Part shown: one piece after another, positions 59,301-64,000 of the stretch
Layout of the letters: each line of letters begins with the position of its first letter
Numbering within the stretch: the stretch's first letter is position 1
NCBI GenBank assembly: GCA_023630585.1
Contig: CM042562.1
Location: forward strand, 3,233,684 to 3,297,683
Origin: Cranoglanis bouderius
Taxonomy: Eukaryota > Chordata > Actinopteri > Siluriformes > Cranoglanididae
DNA: 64,000 nt
Direction of reading: 5' to 3'
Translations under genes and position numbers: made by a program
Notes under the pieces: model-generated
Told to the model about the DNA's origin: nothing
Database searches by the model: none
The model's input: only the letters and a program-made list of their open reading frames with translations

Positions 59301-61581
59301 AGAACCCTCAAACATCTTGCAACTGAAAGAATATTGCATGGAAGAGTGGTCAAAAATTCCAGCAAGCCTGGTGGACAATTATGCAAAACGTATAAGAAGT
59401 TATTTCTGCGAAAGGAGGCAATACTAGCTTCTGAGGCCAAGGGTGTACTTACTTTTTCCACAAAACAATATCACATTTATTGATATTTCTGTTGAATAAA
59501 TGGTTGAAAATGCTATTTTTCCTTGTGGTTTTGTTCAAGTATATCAACTTTATTAATAGGTACTGTTTCAAAGATGATCAAGTGTTTGCTTGTCCAAATA
59601 TGTCAAAAAAGCCAATAATTTCCATGAGCTGTACTTATTTTTTCACATGAGTGTAGATACTGTACCTAAATTCACTGTCTGAAGACCTTCATCTGTTTGA
59701 ACCTAGGATTTGTGGAGCAGCCTGTTTCAGTATGGCATCCGGGAATGATGGACAAGAGAGTTTGCACCCGCCAAAATACACAAATCGCCTGAGCAAAGAG
59801 AAATCCCCATACCTACAGCAGCATGCCCATAACCCTGTGGACTGGTGAGGAAATGCTTTTAAACTGAGAAAAAAAAAAACATGTAGAGGAAGCAAACATT
59901 TCTTCTACGTGTTGCTAATACAACCCCAATTCCAAAACATTTGGGACGCTACCTAAAATGTAAATAAAAACAGAATGCAATGATTTGCAAATCTCATACA
60001 CCCATATTTTATTCACAATAGAACGTAGAAAACATATCAAATATTTAAACTGAATAAATGTACTATTTTAAGAAAAAAATAAGGTAATTTTGAATTTGAT
60101 GGCCGCAACACGTCTCAAAAAAATTGGGACGGGGCAACAAAAGGCTGGAAAAGAAAGAGTACATAAAAACGTTAATTAGCAAAAAGTCAGTAACATGATT
60201 GAGTATAAAAAGAGTATCTTAGAGAGGAAGAGTCTTTCAGAAGTAAAGATGGGCAGAGGTTCACCAATCTGTGAAAAACTGCATCTACAATTTGTGGAAC
60301 AATTTCCGAATAATGTTCCTCAATGTAAAATTGCGAAGACTATGAATATATCATTATCTATAGTACATAATATCATCAAAAGATTCCCAGAATCAGGAGA
60401 AATCCAGGTACAAGGATGAAAATCAATATTGCATGCCCGTGATCTTCGGGCCCTCAGGCGGCACTTCATTAAAAACAGGCATGATTCTGTAATGGAAATC
60501 ACTGCATGGGCTCAGAAACACCTCCAGAACTCATTGTCTGTGAACACAGTTAGCCATCCACAAATGCAGGTTAAAGCTCTATCATGCAAAGAAGCCATAT
60601 GTGAACATGATCCAGAAACGCCGCCATCTTCTCTGGGCCAAAGCTCATTTAAAATGGACTGAGGCAAAGTGGAAAACTGTTCTGTGGTCAGATGAATTGA
60701 AATTTGAAATTCTTTTTGGAAACCATGGACGTTGTGTCCTCTGGACTAAAGAGGACTAAAGAGGAGCGGGACCATCCGGCTTGTTATCAGCGCTCAGTTC
60801 AAAAGCCTGCATCTCTGATGGTATGAGGGTGCATTAGTGCCTGTAGAATGGGCAGCTTCCACATATGGAAAGGCTGAAATGTATATACAAGTTTTAGAGC
60901 AACATATGCTTCCATCCAGATTCCGTCTCATCTTTACTTCTGGGAGACTCAGCCTCTCTAAGATACTCTTTTTATACCCAATCATGTTACTGATCTGTTG
61001 CCAATTAACCTAATTAGTTGCAAAATGTTCCTCCAGATGTTTATTTTTAGTAACACTTATTTTTCCAGCCTTTTGTTGGCCCCGTCTCAACTTTTTTAAG
61101 ATGTGTTGCGGACATGAAATTCAAAATTACCTTATTTTTTCCTTAAAATGGTACATTTCCTCAGTTTAAACATTTGATATGTTTTCTATGCTCTGTTGTG
61201 AATAACATACGGGTTCATGAGATTTGCAAATCATTGCATTCTGTTTTTATTTACATTTTACACAGAGTCCCAACTTTTTTGGAATTGGGGCTGTGCATCC
61301 ATTTTATATTTTAGTGTGTGGTGAATAATTGTACATCTACCATTAGCATACAATTATCTGTATCCTTTCTTTTTTTTTTTTACTGTCAGGTTTCCCTGGA
61401 GTCAAGAGGCCTTTGACAAAGCAAAAAGTGAAGATAAACCAATTTTTTTATCAGGTAAGCATACAGCAAATACAGGATGTTCCAAAAGTCTCCATACATA
61501 GGAGACTATGTTTGCCAACACCACGTCGGTTGTGCCTTCATCAGTGGATGTTCGTGGACTTCCACTTCTCGGTTGGTCCGC

Positions 61582-61650
<69 letters not shown>

Positions 61651-63992
61651 AGTGCAAAAGTTTTAGGCACATGCAAAGAAATGCTGTAGAGCAAAGATGC
61701 CTTCAAAATAATGAAATGAAATGTTTCTACATTAAAAGAAATACTGTAAAGAGCAGTACACAGTAGTAAATGAAACAAAGTTACTATTTGGTGTGACAAA
61801 AAAATAAAAATAAAAATAAAAAATAGTAGTCTCTGGTACAATTTGTGAAGTTTTATAAGGAAATTAGCTGATAAGTTTTATTGAGCATCTTGTAGAACCA
61901 GCCACAGTTCTTCTGGAGACTTTACTGTATATATATAAATTAAGTATGAAAAATTTTAGAAGACATTTTGCTAAAAAGTGTTAATTTCCCGTATGTATGG
62001 AGACTTTTGGGACACCCTGTAGTAAAACATTCCTGTAATCTTATCCATTTTCACATTCATGGTATTTTTTTGTCACAGTGGGCTACTCGACTTGTCACTG
62101 GTGCCACGTCATGGAGAGAGAGTCATTTGAGGATGAGGAGATTGGCAAGATCCTCAGTGACAATTTTGTCTGTATAAAGGTTGACAGGGAGGAGAGACCT
62201 GATGTGGACAAAGTCTACATGACATTTGTACAGGTTTGGTTCACTTTGAAAATAATCTGTTCTAATTTACAGTGTAGTAGGGCTGGGCAGTATGATGCTG
62301 ATATTCTAACAAATAAATATGCTTTTTAATATGCATGAGAAACGTAAAGTGTTACTCTCAGTATGATATGAATAGCTGATTGAATGTTAAATGTAATATT
62401 TTGAAATGACCTAATCTTTGACATCTTTCATATTTTTCTGAACCAAATATTGATTTTTTTTTTTACTCCACCTCACCAGAAAACTAGAGAAAGAAAGTAT
62501 GAGGTTATACTTATTATTCTTCTTATTCTTCTTATTATTTTATTATTTTATTATTTATTTATTTTTTTTGCTTTATACCACAGCAATTTTGAATTCCCAT
62601 TTGTAATTGGTCAGAAGGTGTTGATTAATTGATAAATAGCACACCTCAGACAGTGCAGACTGTGCAAATCACAGGTTTATATTAATGCACTCCTTATATT
62701 ATGTTATTATTTCTATAGCATAAGCTAAAGCGAATAATCAGTGTTTGGGGAAGAAAAAAAAGTTATTTACCAAAAATATGTATTGTTGTTGATATGGTGA
62801 AGCTTTCTGTGAGGAGTTTTGAATATAATATTTATGGAAGGAGTCTCCAGTGTCAGTGTTTTGTAGCAGTCAGTAGGTTTTGCTTTTCAGTTTCTCTGTA
62901 ACATGAGAAGCTGCATTTTTATTTATTATTTTTTTGTTATTTTATTAACTTCAAGAGAGAGAAAAGAGGCTGGTGAGGGAACAACTGTTTGTAAATGCTG
63001 TAACATCAGTGATAATGGGAACTAACATGTTTATGTAGACATTTCATAGCATTACTCATAATTATAAATGGTTAAAAAAGTGACATTGTTGTTTAGTTAA
63101 TGAAAAATATGTAATTGTTGGCAGATTGATGTGTTATAAGAAGAATAAAACACTTCAGGACATGCTTTTAAAGGAAAATAATCAAATTCAGGGTGGTAAC
63201 AGGCTGCATCACACCACACATTGTTGATTACTTTCCTATAAAAGCATGCCCCATCATGTTTTATTCCTTTTATTCCTGTGGTATTATGTGTAACTGAAAT
63301 ACACTTCAGAGATGTCAAGTGCCATTTTTTCCTCTCTTCCTCATTAGGCGACTAGTCAAGGCGGTGGCTGGCCAATGAGTGTTTGGCTTACTCCAGATCT
63401 GAGACCGTTTATTGGCGGCACATACTTCCCTCCAAGAGACCTGGGGAGGAGACCTGGATTTAAAACTGTGCTTTTGCGTATTATGGAGCAGGTACAGAAT
63501 AAACTGACCACTGTGAACTACACACTTACTGTAGTATGCTGCATTTAGTGACAGGCCAGAGCTGTCTGTTTTCTGTTTAATGGTTAGCTAATGTTAGGTC
63601 AGAAGTAGTATATAGTGTTATCTATATATACTATATATACTATATATACATGTACTGTATATATATACATATATACAGTACATGGGGAGGTATTATGGTG
63701 CAACATCGAAGACAATACAGGGAAAATGTTAAAAAAAAAATGTTAGACATATGCGGTGGATGTCCGACTTTATGCTTGTACCCGTTTCAGTGGCAGGAAA
63801 ACAGAGAAGCGCTTGAGTCCAGTGGGGAACGGGTGATGGACGCTCTGCAGAAGGCCACAGCCATTTCTGCTCACTCAGAAGAAACTCTACCCTCAGCTCT
63901 AGATGTGGCTCACAGATGTTTCCAACAGCTGGCTCACTCATATGAGGAGGAGTATGGAGGATTCAATCATGCACCCAAGTTCCCCACGCCAG
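56137..63992 (+). CDS. spata20: Spermatogenesis-associated protein 20-like (thioredoxin-like DUF255/YyaL family), 3' end outside window
   Basis: SPATA20 combines an N-terminal thioredoxin-like domain with a C-terminal six-hairpin glycosidase-like region; its biochemical role is poorly known. Exons seen: 56137-56339 (proposed), 59707-59844 (or from 59731), 61390-61454, 62079-62233, 63348-63491, 63791-63992. The phases join (907 bases, one left over). Exon 2 reads NRLSKEKSPYLQQHAHNPVDW, exon 4 has YSTCHWCHVMERESF with a CxxC pair at about residues 141-144 and VDREERPDVDKVYMTF, exon 5 has GGGWPMSVWLTPDL and GGTYFPPRD, and exon 6 ends EYGGFNHAPKFPTP. All are family hallmarks. The last donor is at 63993, so the C-terminal half lies to the right. 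Confidence 0.92.
56809..58192 (-). mobile_element. Tc1-like DNA transposon in spata20 intron 1
   Basis: Bounded by TA (56807-56808 and 58193-58194) with termini CAGTTGC and GCAACTG. Long inverted repeats (at least 170 bp) share CAGCTGTTTGCAATGAACAA and the AAATTTACAGA block. A minus-strand transposase remnant lies inside. 1384 bp. Confidence 0.85.
57190..57860 (-). pseudogene. Tc1-like transposase pseudogene
   Basis: Broken frames on the minus strand read, in order, FWDSVLWSDETKLELF, then [50 protein letters not shown]. The first two catalytic aspartates are visible. The N-terminal DNA-binding part and the start codon are lost (only a remnant near 57700-57860), and frameshifts occur near 57450-57500. 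Confidence 0.78.
58336..59653 (+). mobile_element. Tc1-like DNA transposon, second copy in spata20 intron 1
   Basis: TA at 58334-58335 and 59654-59655; termini CAGTCATGTGAAAAAATAAG and its near-perfect reverse at the right end. Inner arms share ATATTTGGACAAGCAAACA. It lies only 143 bp to the right of the previous element and belongs to a different Tc1 subfamily, judged by its ends and transposase. Confidence 0.86.
58715..59427 (+). pseudogene. Tc1-like transposase pseudogene with central deletion
   Basis: The start region (MPSSIRPSDVDAYESGKGFK) is followed by stops and frame changes. A large part of the first catalytic region is deleted. The C-terminal third is open from 59062 to 59427 with WTFQQDNDPKYTCKS, WPSQSPDLNPSEMLWGDLRR and a normal end, thus keeping the second and third catalytic positions. 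Confidence 0.78.
59921..61293 (+). mobile_element. Chimeric fold-back Tc1-family derivative in spata20 intron 2
   Basis: Left end CAACCCCAATTCC preceded by TA; right end GGAATTGGGGCTG followed by TG where TA is expected. The inverted repeat is about 330-360 bp long per side. The right arm carries a reverse copy of the left arm through the transposase start (left ATTGAGTATAAAAAGAGTATC at 60198, right counterpart around 60965-60990), so the 3' half of the normal element has been replaced by its own inverted 5' end. Confidence 0.75.
60249..60935 (+). pseudogene. Truncated Tc1-family transposase
   Basis: Starts MGRGSPICEKLHLQFVEQ with helix-turn-helix KIAKTMNISLSIVHNIIKRF, stops at 60417, continues ILHARDLRALRRHFIKNRHD and ITAWAQKHLQNSLSVNTV, stops again after SFKMD, and reaches a degraded catalytic core before running into the inverted 5' copy near 60930. 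The C-terminal catalytic part is absent. Confidence 0.72.
61582..61645. repeat. (AT)n-(GT)n microsatellite in spata20 intron 3
   Basis: Short AT tract followed by about 22 GT units, located inside the mariner-like remnant. Confidence 0.93.
61651..61925. mobile_element. Tc1-like fragment (GCAAAAGTTTTAGGCA type), copy 1
   Basis: Starts AGTGCAAAAGTTTTAGGCAC. Its far part (about 61830-61925) is the reverse complement of 54745-54835 in dhx8 intron 2, sharing the ACCAG and GATGCTCAATAAAA blocks in order. It lies nested inside the mariner remnant. No coding frame. Confidence 0.6.
62480..63300. repeat. Repeat-like AT-rich block in spata20 intron 4
   Basis: Starts with a (TTATTC)n/(TTA)n tract (62508-62570). 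It contains ATTGGTCAGAAGGTGTTGAT, which I recall from a common fish MITE, and an inverted pair at about 63160-63188 (CATGCTTTTAAAGGAAAATAAT) and 63220-63250 (ATTACTTTCCTATAAAAGCATG on the plus strand). A palindromic DNA-transposon remnant is the simplest reading. Confidence 0.4.
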
Positions 63993-64000
63993 GTAAACAG

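Larger units (their letters stand above)
61471..62026. mobile_element. mariner-like element remnant, interrupted
   Basis: The left end (ATGTTCCAAAAGTCTCCATA from 61479, preceded by TACAGG) and the right end (TATGGAGACTTTTGGGACA, then CCCTGTA at 62017-62023) are inverted copies and resemble mariner termini. The left arm continues into CGTCGGTTGTGCCTTCATCA. Between the arms lie a (TG)n tract and a separate Tc1-like fragment, so the mariner copy has been split by later insertions. Confidence 0.62.

Overview
This is vertebrate genomic DNA, almost certainly from a ray-finned fish. It is AT-rich, has long introns with GT-AG junctions, many (CA)n/(GA)n microsatellites and an unusually dense load of Tc1/mariner DNA transposons. 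A catfish-like (otophysan) source is possible from the style of the repeats, but I cannot prove it. No prokaryotic features, CRISPR arrays, tRNA or rRNA genes were seen.

Three protein genes could be rebuilt exon by exon with consistent splice phases. (1) etv4 (PEA3-group ETS transcription factor), plus strand, start codon 17737 to stop 40620: 12 coding exons, 489 codons, complete. (2) dhx8 (PRP22-type spliceosomal DEAH-box RNA helicase), minus strand, start codon at 55740 to stop at 42254: 23 coding exons, 1197 codons, complete. (3) spata20 (thioredoxin-like DUF255/YyaL family), plus strand, from about 56137 to beyond the right edge: six coding exons seen, 3' end missing. etv4 and dhx8 converge and share a 1.6 kb tail-to-tail interval. 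To my knowledge ETV4 and DHX8 are also adjacent in human, which supports the orthology. dhx8 and spata20 are head-to-head with start codons about 400 bp apart, suggesting a shared bidirectional promoter that carries ETS-type motifs.

Layout: 1-16.8 kb is gene-free flank with a 5'-truncated RTE-type LINE (4.98-7.07 kb), a hAT-like MITE, a Tc1 copy (9.8-11.1 kb) and large microsatellites. The stretch 16.8-17.74 kb is a CCAAT/GC-box promoter and leader for etv4; 17.7-40.6 kb is etv4; 40.6-42.25 kb is the convergent 3' ends; 42.25-55.74 kb is dhx8, with a Tc1 copy in intron 5 and nested repeats in intron 2; 56.1-64 kb is spata20, whose first introns hold three Tc1-family copies and a mariner-like element almost end to end.

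No clearly new biological system was found. The points most worth a second look are a NAGNAG tandem acceptor inside a conserved stretch of etv4, a dhx8 5' splice site built from a (GT)n microsatellite, a chimeric fold-back Tc1 derivative, the proposed mitochondrial leader exon of spata20, and an unassigned inverted-repeat unit in dhx8 intron 20.
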